Origin: COE1 sp965114465
GTDB lineage: Bacteria > Bacillota > Clostridia > Lachnospirales > Lachnospiraceae
Reading direction: 5' to 3'
Length of the DNA stretch: 9,202 nt
Assembly (NCBI GenBank): GCA_965114465.1
Contig: CBCOYO010000134.1
Coordinates: forward strand, 1-9,202
The notes under the pieces: generated by a model
The model's database searches: none
What the model saw: the letters and a program-made list of their open reading frames with translations, nothing else
Told to the model about the DNA's origin: nothing
Part shown: positions 1 to 5,794 of the stretch, in pieces
Numbering within the stretch: position 1 is the stretch's first letter
Layout of the letters: each line of letters starts with the position of its first letter
Translations under genes and position numbers: made by a program

Positions 1-314
1 TCATTTGTTATGCAATTTCACAACAACTATTCTTTGAAATGACCTTTTGCCCCCATCATCATGACATTGGGTGTGAAAAGTAACAATCACAGCACTTTTT
101 CGCTCTAATTATAAAATAATTCTTTACAAACACCGTATTGTGCTTATACAATTATAAACAAACAATACTCTTAGGAAACGTATCGAAATAATTTGTACTG
201 TTTACACAGGATATTTCTTTGAGAGTATATGTTATTAAAACGCAGTTGTAGCAGGCTGCAGCATACTTAATTTTCCCTATCAAGATTTACAATACATAAA
301 AGGAGAACTTATTT
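1..314. other. Upstream region of the LacI-family gene, no gene found
   Basis: AT-rich non-coding stretch. I read both strands and found no open frame with a ribosome binding site; short reverse frames around 30-90 hit stops quickly. It holds a candidate promoter for the regulator (123-150). A short dyad, GCAG-G-CTGC, lies at 251-259 in what would be the 5' untranslated leader. Any gene controlled by the regulator in the divergent direction would have to start left of the window edge. Confidence 0.6.
123..150 (+). promoter_or_regulatory. Candidate sigma-A promoter for the LacI-family gene
   Basis: TTTACA at 123-128 and TATACA at 145-150 are separated by 16 bp, each one mismatch or so from the housekeeping consensus. 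This would give a leader of roughly 160 nt before the start codon. A second TTTACA at 201-206 has only a poor -10 downstream (around 225-231), so it is the weaker candidate. Inferred from motif and spacing only. Confidence 0.4.
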
Positions 315-1310
315 ATGAAAAAACCAACTTCTGTCCCTACGATGAAAGACGTTGCGCGGGAGGCTGGCGTTGCACTGGGTACTGTTTCGAAAGTGGTCAA
401 TGGTCTTCCAGTAGGAGAATCTTATAGAATAAAGGTAGAAAATGCGATTAAGAAACTTGATTATCAAGTAAATCATTATGCACAAGGATTAAAAGCGAAC
501 AAAACATATACCATTGCTCTTTTAATTCCAAACACCGTAGAACCTTTTTTTGCGGCATTGGTACAGCATATTAATCAATTGTTGCTACAAAGAAACTATC
601 GTATGCTCTTATGTACAACCGATTCCGATTCCAGTCAGGAGCAAAAATACGTTACTATGGCACAGCAAAATAAAGTTGATGGTATTATTGGATTAACTTA
701 CAATCCCAATTTATCCGTTGAGGAAAATACACCGTTTGTGTCCATCGACCGATCGATGGGGCCGCATATTCCTTGTGTCGCCTGTGATAATTTCGCCGGC
801 GGACAAATGGCTGCCGAAAAATTATATGATCTTGGCTGTCGTAATGTTGCTTTCCTGCGCATTGGCTCTTCTCTCACCAATGAACCCAACAAACGCAAAG
901 CTGGATTTGAAAATGGATGTTTAAACAGAAAACTTAGCTATGAAATGAAGATTTTAGATGACGGAGATTCTTTTTCATATTTTGATCAATTTTTATCGGA
1001 ACACATTACAAATGGCAAGTTATCTTTTGATGGTATTTTTTGCGTAACTGATAGAATTGCTTACCATGTAATTAAATTTCTGAAACGGATGCAGATTCGC
1101 GTACCAGAAGATGTACAAATTATTGGATTTGACGGAATACGCATTTTAGGAAATAGCGATTATATATGCTCCACAATTGTACAGCCAATTCCTGAAATCG
1201 CACAAATGTGTATCGAACTTTTACTTCAGGAAAATCTGCCTGCCAAGCCGCCCCTTGTCTGCCTGCCCGTCAGCTATGCCGCCGGTGGAACCACAAAAGA
1301 TTGTCCCTAA
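315..1310 (+). CDS. LacI/GalR-family transcriptional regulator
   Basis: Cytoplasmic sugar-responsive DNA-binding repressor or activator of the LacI/GalR family, 331 residues, the usual family length. The N-terminal helix-turn-helix spans about residues 9-30 (TMKDVAREAGVALGTVSKVVNG), followed by a hinge helix region ending at GLKANKT (58-64). A periplasmic-binding-protein-like effector domain begins at YTIALLIPN and runs to the end, with the typical SIDR, DN..GG..AAE.L and IIGFDGI segments. The ATG start is supported by AGGAGA at 301-306. The effector and target operon cannot be read from the sequence. No sugar-uptake or sugar-hydrolase operon of the usual kind is adjacent; the downstream gene is convergent. 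The target is therefore probably outside the window on the left or elsewhere. Family call is secure, ligand unknown. Confidence 0.93.
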   Translation: MKKPTSVPTMKDVAREAGVALGTVSKVVNGLPVGESYRIKVENAIKKLDYQVNHYAQGLKANKTYTIALLIPNTVEPFFAALVQHINQLLLQRNYRMLLCTTDSDSSQEQKYVTMAQQNKVDGIIGLTYNPNLSVEENTPFVSIDRSMGPHIPCVACDNFAGGQMAAEKLYDLGCRNVAFLRIGSSLTNEPNKRKAGFENGCLNRKLSYEMKILDDGDSFSYFDQFLSEHITNGKLSFDGIFCVTDRIAYHVIKFLKRMQIRVPEDVQIIGFDGIRILGNSDYICSTIVQPIPEIAQMCIELLLQENLPAKPPLVCLPVSYAAGGTTKDCP

Positions 1311-1318
1311 CTTAAAAA

Positions 1319-1380
1319 GGCGGCTGCCCAAAGACTGAATATACAATATTTTGTATCTCATTCCTTTTATGCAGCCGTCC
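1319..1380. terminator. Bidirectional terminator-like stem between convergent genes
   Basis: CGGCTGC (1321-1327) pairs with GCAGCCG (1371-1377), extended by a G-U and a G-C pair outside. The 43-nt loop itself holds a perfect inner hairpin, ATACAA/TTGTAT (1341-1346/1351-1356). On the plus strand the stem is followed by a T-rich stretch. On the minus strand it is followed by CCTTTTTAAG, a better U-tract. It starts 9 bp after the regulator's stop codon and probably ends transcripts from both sides, although the array at 1392-1480 separates it from the minus-strand gene. Confidence 0.6.
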
Positions 1381-1391
1381 CTTATATTTTG

Positions 1392-1480
1392 TTTTCTAAT
1401 ATTTTTAATGTTTTCTAATATTTTCTAATATTTTCTAATATTTTCTAATATTTTCTAATATTTTCTAATATTTTCTAATA
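1392..1480. repeat. Tandem array of 10-bp repeat TTTTCTAATA
   Basis: Seven uninterrupted identical copies of TTTTCTAATA fill 1411-1480. An eighth exact copy at 1392-1401 is separated from them by a degenerate 9-bp copy (1402-1410). The unit is free of G on the plus strand and has a T4 tract once per 10 bp, close to one helical turn, so intrinsic DNA curvature is expected from known A-tract behaviour. It lies between the 3' ends of two convergent genes and contains no coding potential. There are no spacers, so it is not a CRISPR array. Confidence 0.97.
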
Positions 1481-1516
1481 TAACGATATTTTACAACAAA
1501 TCCGCTACTGACGCAA

Positions 1517-3232
1517 TCACGATCCCATATATTCCGCAATTGCATCCCACACTGCTTTATCCTCAATCCCAAGTTTCCAGCTTGCCACGCCTGCAATCCC
1601 CTGCACTTTCATCACTTGCAGCTTGACACGAATTGAGTCAGTATCCTCCAGCCAACACTGAAACAGCGAATCGCCGCTTTGATATTCCGCATAATTTTGG
1701 CAAAATTCATCACTCCACATAGGAGAAACGCCTGTGCGTGTTATCCAATCCTGCTGCGCCGCCATTGTCAGTGTTGACGCTTTTAAGCCGTCTGCGCCTG
1801 ACTCCCACACCCTTGTATAAAATGGTACTGCATTAATAATCTTATCCGCTGGCACTTCCTCCTTTGTCCGCATAATGCCGTCCTCGACAAAACTGATAGA
1901 GGCATTAGAGCCAGCTTCTCCGCCTCCTACATAATGCTCGTCATATCCCATAATAATTAAATAATCCGCAACGATTCCCTGTTCCTTACGATTATAATGC
2001 GCCGTATATTCTGTAGGTACATAATTATCAATTGACAATACAATATTTCTTTTTCCAGTTTCTATCGCCAATTCCCTTAGAAACTGCACAAAATGTGTAC
2101 CAGAATCATTGCGCACTTTCTCAAAGTCAATATTAATGCCGTCCAATCCATACGTATCTGCCTGCGCCATCAACCCGTCAATCAAATGTTTCCTGTTTGC
2201 CGAAGATGACAACAGTTCAACAAAATCAATCTGTACGCCAAACATATCTTCGCTGTCCACATCCGTAACCAGTGCCCATACTTCAATGCCCAATTCATGC
2301 GCCTTTGATACATAAGAAGCATTAGCAATACTCGTAAAATCGCCGATGCTGTTGCTTAAGCGAAACCATGTCGGCGATACAACATTAACGCCTTTTGTGC
2401 CTTGGAGTGCATTGACAAGCGCGTCACTACCTGCTTCTTCAAAGACTTGATGAAACGTTAGATTAATTACGCCGTCCTTTCTAACCCGATTGTATACAAT
2501 CTCCTGAAATCCCGTATTGCACACACGTTCCTGTGTAATTTCTCCTTTAAGGTACTTATTTTCCACATATCCGATAAATGCATTTTCTGTCTTAACACGC
2601 GACCAGCTATCCATCTTTTCCAAAACTATCACGGATTCTCCTGCCGCCAAATCGACGAGAATATCACTTTTAATGCCGCCCAGCCGCCGCAGCGCAGTCT
2701 TTTTGGCAACAGAAGCACTTGTAAAGCTGCCCCAACGTGTATAAATCTGCATATGTAGCGGCTGCGTAAAAAGTTCATATTCCATATTGGCATATTTTTT
2801 CACATAATCCGCAGCAATATAAAGCGTATCGCCTTCATAAAAAGCTGCCTGATAAGGAAGTTCCTCTCCCATATCCGACACATACATTACATTGCTCTGC
2901 TCACCAATATGCACTGTAATGACATCGGTATCTGTTGTAAACTGAAGCACCTGCTCTATTGGATTCACATAAAAACGGTCAGTAAAATACGCCTCTACTG
3001 TGGGAAGGTCAAAATAACATACGCCCCCTCGCAGCTTCGCCTTCTCCTCTATATGATTATCCTGCAGCACAATCGCAATCTCGTCCTCCTGCTGCAAGTT
3101 AAAATACTCATTTAAGTCTGCCCTTACTTTAGAATAGGAATATTTGTTTAAAATCTTGCTGCCCACTGCCGCTGCAATCACTAAAATAATGAGAACAACT
3201 GCAAGGAGCACCGGATACATTCTTTTTTTCAT
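1517..3232 (-). CDS. Membrane-anchored GH18-family protein with SH3-like domain
   Basis: Predicted cell-surface glycoside hydrolase family 18 protein, 571 residues. From the ATG at 3232, a positively charged start (KKR) precedes a single hydrophobic segment (about residues 7-24), read as an uncleaved anchor or signal peptide. Residues about 40-145 resemble the copper-amine-oxidase N-terminal-like domain common in clostridial surface proteins. Residues about 175-232 are an SH3-like domain (ILVDLAAGESVIVLEKMDSW..IGYVENKYLKG). From about 245 to the end runs a GH18 barrel with DGINIDFE at 364-371, whose final Glu is the expected catalytic acid. Asn replaces the first Asp of the classic DxxDxDxE pattern, as I recall for spore-lytic YaaH/SleL-type members. 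Likely substrate is peptidoglycan or another N-acetylglucosamine polymer (inference). An in-frame TTG five codons upstream is rejected because it overlaps the ribosome binding site GGGAGG. Confidence 0.88.
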   Translation of the reverse strand: MKKRMYPVLLAVVLIILVIAAAVGSKILNKYSYSKVRADLNEYFNLQQEDEIAIVLQDNHIEEKAKLRGGVCYFDLPTVEAYFTDRFYVNPIEQVLQFTTDTDVITVHIGEQSNVMYVSDMGEELPYQAAFYEGDTLYIAADYVKKYANMEYELFTQPLHMQIYTRWGSFTSASVAKKTALRRLGGIKSDILVDLAAGESVIVLEKMDSWSRVKTENAFIGYVENKYLKGEITQERVCNTGFQEIVYNRVRKDGVINLTFHQVFEEAGSDALVNALQGTKGVNVVSPTWFRLSNSIGDFTSIANASYVSKAHELGIEVWALVTDVDSEDMFGVQIDFVELLSSSANRKHLIDGLMAQADTYGLDGINIDFEKVRNDSGTHFVQFLRELAIETGKRNIVLSIDNYVPTEYTAHYNRKEQGIVADYLIIMGYDEHYVGGGEAGSNASISFVEDGIMRTKEEVPADKIINAVPFYTRVWESGADGLKASTLTMAAQQDWITRTGVSPMWSDEFCQNYAEYQSGDSLFQCWLEDTDSIRVKLQVMKVQGIAGVASWKLGIEDKAVWDAIAEYMGS

Positions 3233-3255
3233 TTGGCTACCTCCCAATCGTTCCC

Positions 3256-3284
3256 ATTATATCAGACAATTTACAATTCGTCAT
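3256..3284 (-). promoter_or_regulatory. Candidate promoter of the GH18 gene
   Basis: Reading the minus strand, a perfect TATAAT (3261-3256) lies 23 bp before the ATG, and ATGACG (3284-3279) sits 17 bp upstream of it as a 4/6 match to the -35 box. The short distance to the start codon leaves room only for the ribosome binding site, so the leader would be about 15-20 nt. Confidence 0.5.
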
Positions 3285-3296
3285 TACCAAATTGTC
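3265..3296. promoter_or_regulatory. Inverted repeat overlapping the GH18 promoter, possible operator
   Basis: GACAATTT (3265-3272) and AAATTGTC (3289-3296) form an exact 8-bp inverted repeat with a 16-bp spacer. The repeat covers the spacer and -35 region of the candidate minus-strand promoter, the classic position for a dimeric regulator. No regulator can be assigned from sequence; it does not look like a LacI-type palindrome with a central CG. Confidence 0.3.
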
Positions 3297-3837
3297 ATGA
3301 ATAACCAATTTTTAGATTAAATATTTATAAAATTTTCAGCTCTTGCCAATTCTCTTGCATATAATAAGATTGAATAGAATCCGTCACCGCCACACAACTT
3401 CGCCAAACCGATTCACATAGAGGGGTCTATCGCTCGTTTCGCGTTCACTTTGGACGGTTTATTATCTATTTATTATGACATTTAAAATGCTTTCTTACTA
3501 TGACCAGTTCAAATTTTAGAGCTATTTCTTAACCTAGGGCACTTCCCCAGACCAAAAGGTAAATATTGTGATATATAAAAAAGAAAAAAATATGTGTTAA
3601 GATGCCGGAACATGTACCATTTTTAAAAAATTTGTTGTATAATAGGATTGTAATGTATCATGAAAAGTTTGGAAAAATAATTTTCCCGCTTTGGCGCAAG
3701 CTAATAAGACAACGAGAAAAATGCCTGCGTCAAATGTTTGTATTATGTATAGCTCACTGAACCTCCATTCTGTACGAATTTGTTCGCGGAACACCTTACA
3801 CAAGAATTATTAGCATATTTTTAAAAATTATGCAAAT

Positions 3838-3870
3838 CGAAATGTAAAAATTCGCACGAAATGTAAAAAA
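3838..3870. repeat. Pair of direct repeats CGAAATGTAAAAA upstream of mecA
   Basis: CGAAATGTAAAAA occurs at 3838-3850 and again at 3857-3869, 19 bp apart start to start. They lie about 120 bp upstream of the candidate mecA promoter. Either a binding-site pair or a small local duplication; no function can be assigned. Confidence 0.55.
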
Positions 3871-3991
3871 TAATACAAATTTTTTGCAATAACAGATGTT
3901 ATTTATCTTTTTCTGCCGATAAATAATACAAGTACGGAAATGAAATATTTTCTAAAGTTATAAATTTTTTGCAAACTGTATACTTCTAGTA

Positions 3992-4020
3992 TTGACTTCG
4001 TTAGTGCAACAGTATAAGAT
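3992..4020 (+). promoter_or_regulatory. Candidate promoter of mecA
   Basis: TTGACT at 3992-3997 is a 5/6 match to the -35 box. The -10 is either TAAGAT at 4015-4020 (17-bp spacer) or TATAAG at 4013-4018 (15-bp spacer). The leader would be about 100 nt to the start codon at 4127. Confidence 0.5.
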
Positions 4021-4126
4021 AGGTGGGAAGAAGAATCACGCAGCTTTCTGAAATTGCTGCTGATAACAACTAACATGGATACGATATCACAAAGCAACAT
4101 TAAATTAATGAGGGTGTGAATATATT

Positions 4127-4924
4127 ATGAAGATTGAAAAAGTTAATGACCATCAAATTCGCTGCACTCTAACTAAAGCGGATTTAGCGGATCGCGAATT
4201 AAAAATCAGCGAACTTGCTTACGGCACCGAGAAGGCAAAAAACCTTTTCCGCGATATGATGCAGCAGGCTTCTTATGAATTTGGATTTGACGCTGACGAT
4301 ATCCCATTGATGATTGAAGCTATCCCGCTAAACTCGGAGTGCATTGTCCTTGTTATTACAAAGGTAGAAGACCCCGAAGAACTGGATACGCGTTTTTCCA
4401 AGTTCGCACCGTCTGTTCATGATGACGACGACGATGATATGGAAACAGGCAATACATTGGATCATATGCTTCAGAGCCTTTCTGACGGTGCTGACGATGT
4501 GCTGGATTTATTTAAGAAAATACATGACGGCAAATTTTCTGATGCAATTGCAAGTGCAGCAGATGCGCTAACCGATATAAACAAAGCAAACAGCAGGAAT
4601 CAAGCTAACGCAACTGCACAGATAGGAATTGAACTGACACGTGTCTATGCCTTTGACAGCTTAAATCAAGTTACAAGGCTTGCCCATATCCTATCACAGC
4701 ATTACAGCGGGAAAAATTCCTTGTATAAAAACAATACCCAAAGCGCATACCTTCTTGTCGTTACCCAATCCGACCACACGCCGGAAGAATTTAACAAAAT
4801 CTGCAATATGCTCTCCGAATATGGAAGTCCAGAGAAATTTGTTTCGGCAAGCGAGGCCTATATTGAAGAACATTACGAGCCTGTTATAAAAGATAAAGCA
4901 ATTCAGGCTTTGGCAATGATTTAA
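4127..4924 (+). CDS. mecA: Adaptor protein MecA, ClpC substrate adaptor
   Basis: Cytoplasmic adaptor that, in the MecA family, binds substrates with its N-terminal domain and delivers them to the AAA+ unfoldase ClpC for ClpP degradation, also promoting ClpC assembly. The protein has 265 residues. The opening MKIEKVNDHQIRCTLTKADLADRELKISEL is the characteristic MecA N-terminus, and the N-domain runs to about residue 85. A flexible acidic linker includes six consecutive Asp (99-104). The C-terminal ClpC-binding domain spans about 165-265, with ALTRVYAF-like and QSAYLLV segments. The start at 4127 has AGGGTG (4111-4116) as ribosome binding site. It is a stand-alone gene with its own promoter and terminator; clpC is not in the window. 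Substrates in this organism are unknown (ComK and Spx in Bacillus are from the literature, not seen here). Confidence 0.92.
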   Translation: MKIEKVNDHQIRCTLTKADLADRELKISELAYGTEKAKNLFRDMMQQASYEFGFDADDIPLMIEAIPLNSECIVLVITKVEDPEELDTRFSKFAPSVHDDDDDDMETGNTLDHMLQSLSDGADDVLDLFKKIHDGKFSDAIASAADALTDINKANSRNQANATAQIGIELTRVYAFDSLNQVTRLAHILSQHYSGKNSLYKNNTQSAYLLVVTQSDHTPEEFNKICNMLSEYGSPEKFVSASEAYIEEHYEPVIKDKAIQALAMI

Positions 4925-4941
4925 TTATGTATGATTTTCAT

Positions 4942-4984
4942 AAAAAAGACTGCTCACTGGCTTTTATAAACCTATGGGCAGTCT
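4942..4984. terminator. Bidirectional terminator between mecA and the DUF1858 gene
   Basis: AGACTGC (4947-4953) and GCAGTCT (4978-4984) form a 7-bp stem with a 24-nt loop. The A6 run before the stem reads as a strong U-tract on the minus strand, so it suits the DUF1858 gene best. On the plus strand the tail is ATTTGTGATC, weaker but plausible for mecA, whose stop codon is about 20 bp upstream. No other gene lies in 4925-5086. Confidence 0.7.
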
Positions 4985-5086
4985 ATTTGTGATCTTATAT
5001 TCTTGCTATAATGCGGCTCATTAATATCTTATCTATTTAGTTCCTTATAAGTATCCTTTCTGGTTATCTATGCGAGTTCGCATATT

Positions 5087-5281
5087 CTATGCAAGTTCTC
5101 CCAGTTTCATCATAATATCGTCAATATTCATTCCATGAACCATCGCTGCGTCCTCCAATGACTCTCCCTGTGCGGACGGACAGCCAAGACAATGCATACC
5201 AGCATCCATTAAAACAGAAGCCGCCTCAGGCTTTGCTCTTAAAATCTCACCGATTGTCATATCCTTCGTTATTTCTGCCAT
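5087..5281 (-). CDS. DUF1858 small redox-disulfide protein
   Basis: A 64-residue cytoplasmic protein of the DUF1858 family, also known as the hybrid-cluster-protein-associated putative redox disulfide domain. The features seen are the start MAEITKDMTIGEIL, a helix with a conserved Pro-Glu-Ala region, and the signature GMHCLGCPSA, giving a CxxC pair at Cys31 and Cys34. The C-terminal half (ESLEDAAMVHGMNIDDIMMKL) is the usual helical end. The exact role of the family is not established; a thiol redox or metal/cluster-related function is inferred from the CxxC. The open frame continues 43 codons further upstream, but AGGAGG eight bases before the ATG at 5281, and the agreement of that ATG with family starts, fix the start here. 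No hybrid cluster protein gene lies beside it. Confidence 0.88.
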   Translation of the reverse strand: MAEITKDMTIGEILRAKPEAASVLMDAGMHCLGCPSAQGESLEDAAMVHGMNIDDIMMKLGELA

Positions 5282-5630
5282 TTTTATTTCCTCCTTAATC
5301 ATAACAGTTCGGCAGTGCATACAAACGTTATTGTACAATCTTTCCATACTGTAACATACAACCTGCTGCAATACCCCACTCGCTAAAATATTACAATTTA
5401 TTTTTAACATAACTTAATATAATATATTATTGGAAATTTAGCAACCCCTGTATTATTTTTAACATTTTTTTTATAAAAATACAGCATTTTGCCGATTTCA
5501 GTTTTACAAGTTCACACAAACAGAGCATTGTTCTAATCATAAATACTTAACGCAATACGCTACTAGTAATTTTTAACAAATATTTTATAAAAATTTTCCT
5601 GCTGTACATAAAAAAGTACAACGTTTGGTG
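5282..5630. other. Divergent intergenic region upstream of the PFL operon
   Basis: About 350 very AT-rich bases separating the divergent DUF1858 and PFL genes. It must hold the promoter of the DUF1858 gene on the minus strand, but I see no convincing -35/-10 pair. A small inverted repeat, TGTAC-8 bp-GTACA (5603-5620), lies just upstream of the PFL -35 box and could be an operator. A lone TTAACAA at 5573-5579 resembles half of a Rex site but lacks its partner. Confidence 0.4.
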
Positions 5631-5660
5631 TTGACGTGTATACAAGATTAAGGATATAAT
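5631..5660 (+). promoter_or_regulatory. Promoter of the PFL operon
   Basis: TTGACG (5631-5636, 5/6) and a perfect TATAAT (5655-5660) with an 18-bp spacer make the best-looking promoter in the window, fitting for a highly expressed fermentation enzyme. Transcription would start near 5667, giving a leader of about 128 nt. Confidence 0.75.
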
Positions 5661-5673
5661 ACAAGTACAGAAT

Positions 5674-5757
5674 GTTACTCCGCATAAAACTTAATAACAA
5701 TTCACATTTAAAAGATGGATGCATTCTAAAATGAGTAACTAGCGGTATTCATACCGC
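5674..5757 (+). promoter_or_regulatory. Structured 5' leader of the PFL mRNA
   Basis: Two adjacent helices can form in the leader. GTTACTC (5674-5680) pairs with GAGTAAC (5733-5739), enclosing 52 nt. Two nucleotides later GCGGTAT (5742-5748) pairs with ATACCGC (5751-5757). The second hairpin's GCGG could alternatively pair with CCGC at 5680-5683, because CCGCATAAA occurs twice (5680-5688 and 5754-5762), which allows a switch between folds. There is no U-run directly after the hairpin, so it is not an obvious terminator. The ribosome binding site AGGAGG (5780-5785) lies downstream of both. I recognise no known riboswitch class. Confidence 0.45.
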
Positions 5758-5794
5758 ATAAATTTTAAATTATATTTTTAGGAGGCTTTGCAAA

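Larger units (their letters stand above)
3297..4126. other. Long intergenic region between the GH18 gene and mecA
   Basis: About 830 bp with no convincing gene on either strand. Short frames exist on both strands (for example 3602-3760 on plus, 52 codons), but none has a ribosome binding site or recognisable homology. Most of it is strongly AT-rich. The patch at about 3378-3460 is visibly richer in G and C and holds several short inverted repeats: AAACCG/CGGTTT at 3405-3410/3455-3460, and ATAGA-GGGG-TCTAT at 3417-3430. A T-rich stretch follows, so an unannotated small RNA is possible but unproven. The right end carries the mecA promoter and direct repeats. Confidence 0.5.

Noticed and set aside
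171..190. Catabolite-response or LacI-type operator in GGAAACGTATCGAAA upstream of the regulator
   Set aside because: It resembles part of a cre sequence but fails at conserved positions at both ends and is not a real palindrome.
1392..1480. CRISPR array
   Set aside because: The repeats are directly contiguous 10-bp units with no spacers, and no cas gene is present.
3233..3247. Longer GH18 product starting at an in-frame TTG
   Set aside because: The extra codons are the ribosome binding site itself (GGGAGG), well spaced for the ATG at 3232.
3602..3760. Plus-strand 52-codon frame beginning MPEHVPFLKN
   Set aside because: No ribosome binding site, no recognised family, very AT-rich surroundings; it is likely chance. 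Overlapping minus-strand frames (3597-3803, 3903-4100) likewise lack proper starts.
5282..5410. 43-residue N-terminal extension of the DUF1858 protein
   Set aside because: A strong AGGAGG precedes the internal ATG at 5281, where family members begin; the extension has no family resemblance.
5573..5579. Rex (NADH/NAD+ sensor) operator upstream of PFL
   Set aside because: Only one half-site, TTAACAA, is visible; the matching TTGTTAA with correct spacing is absent.
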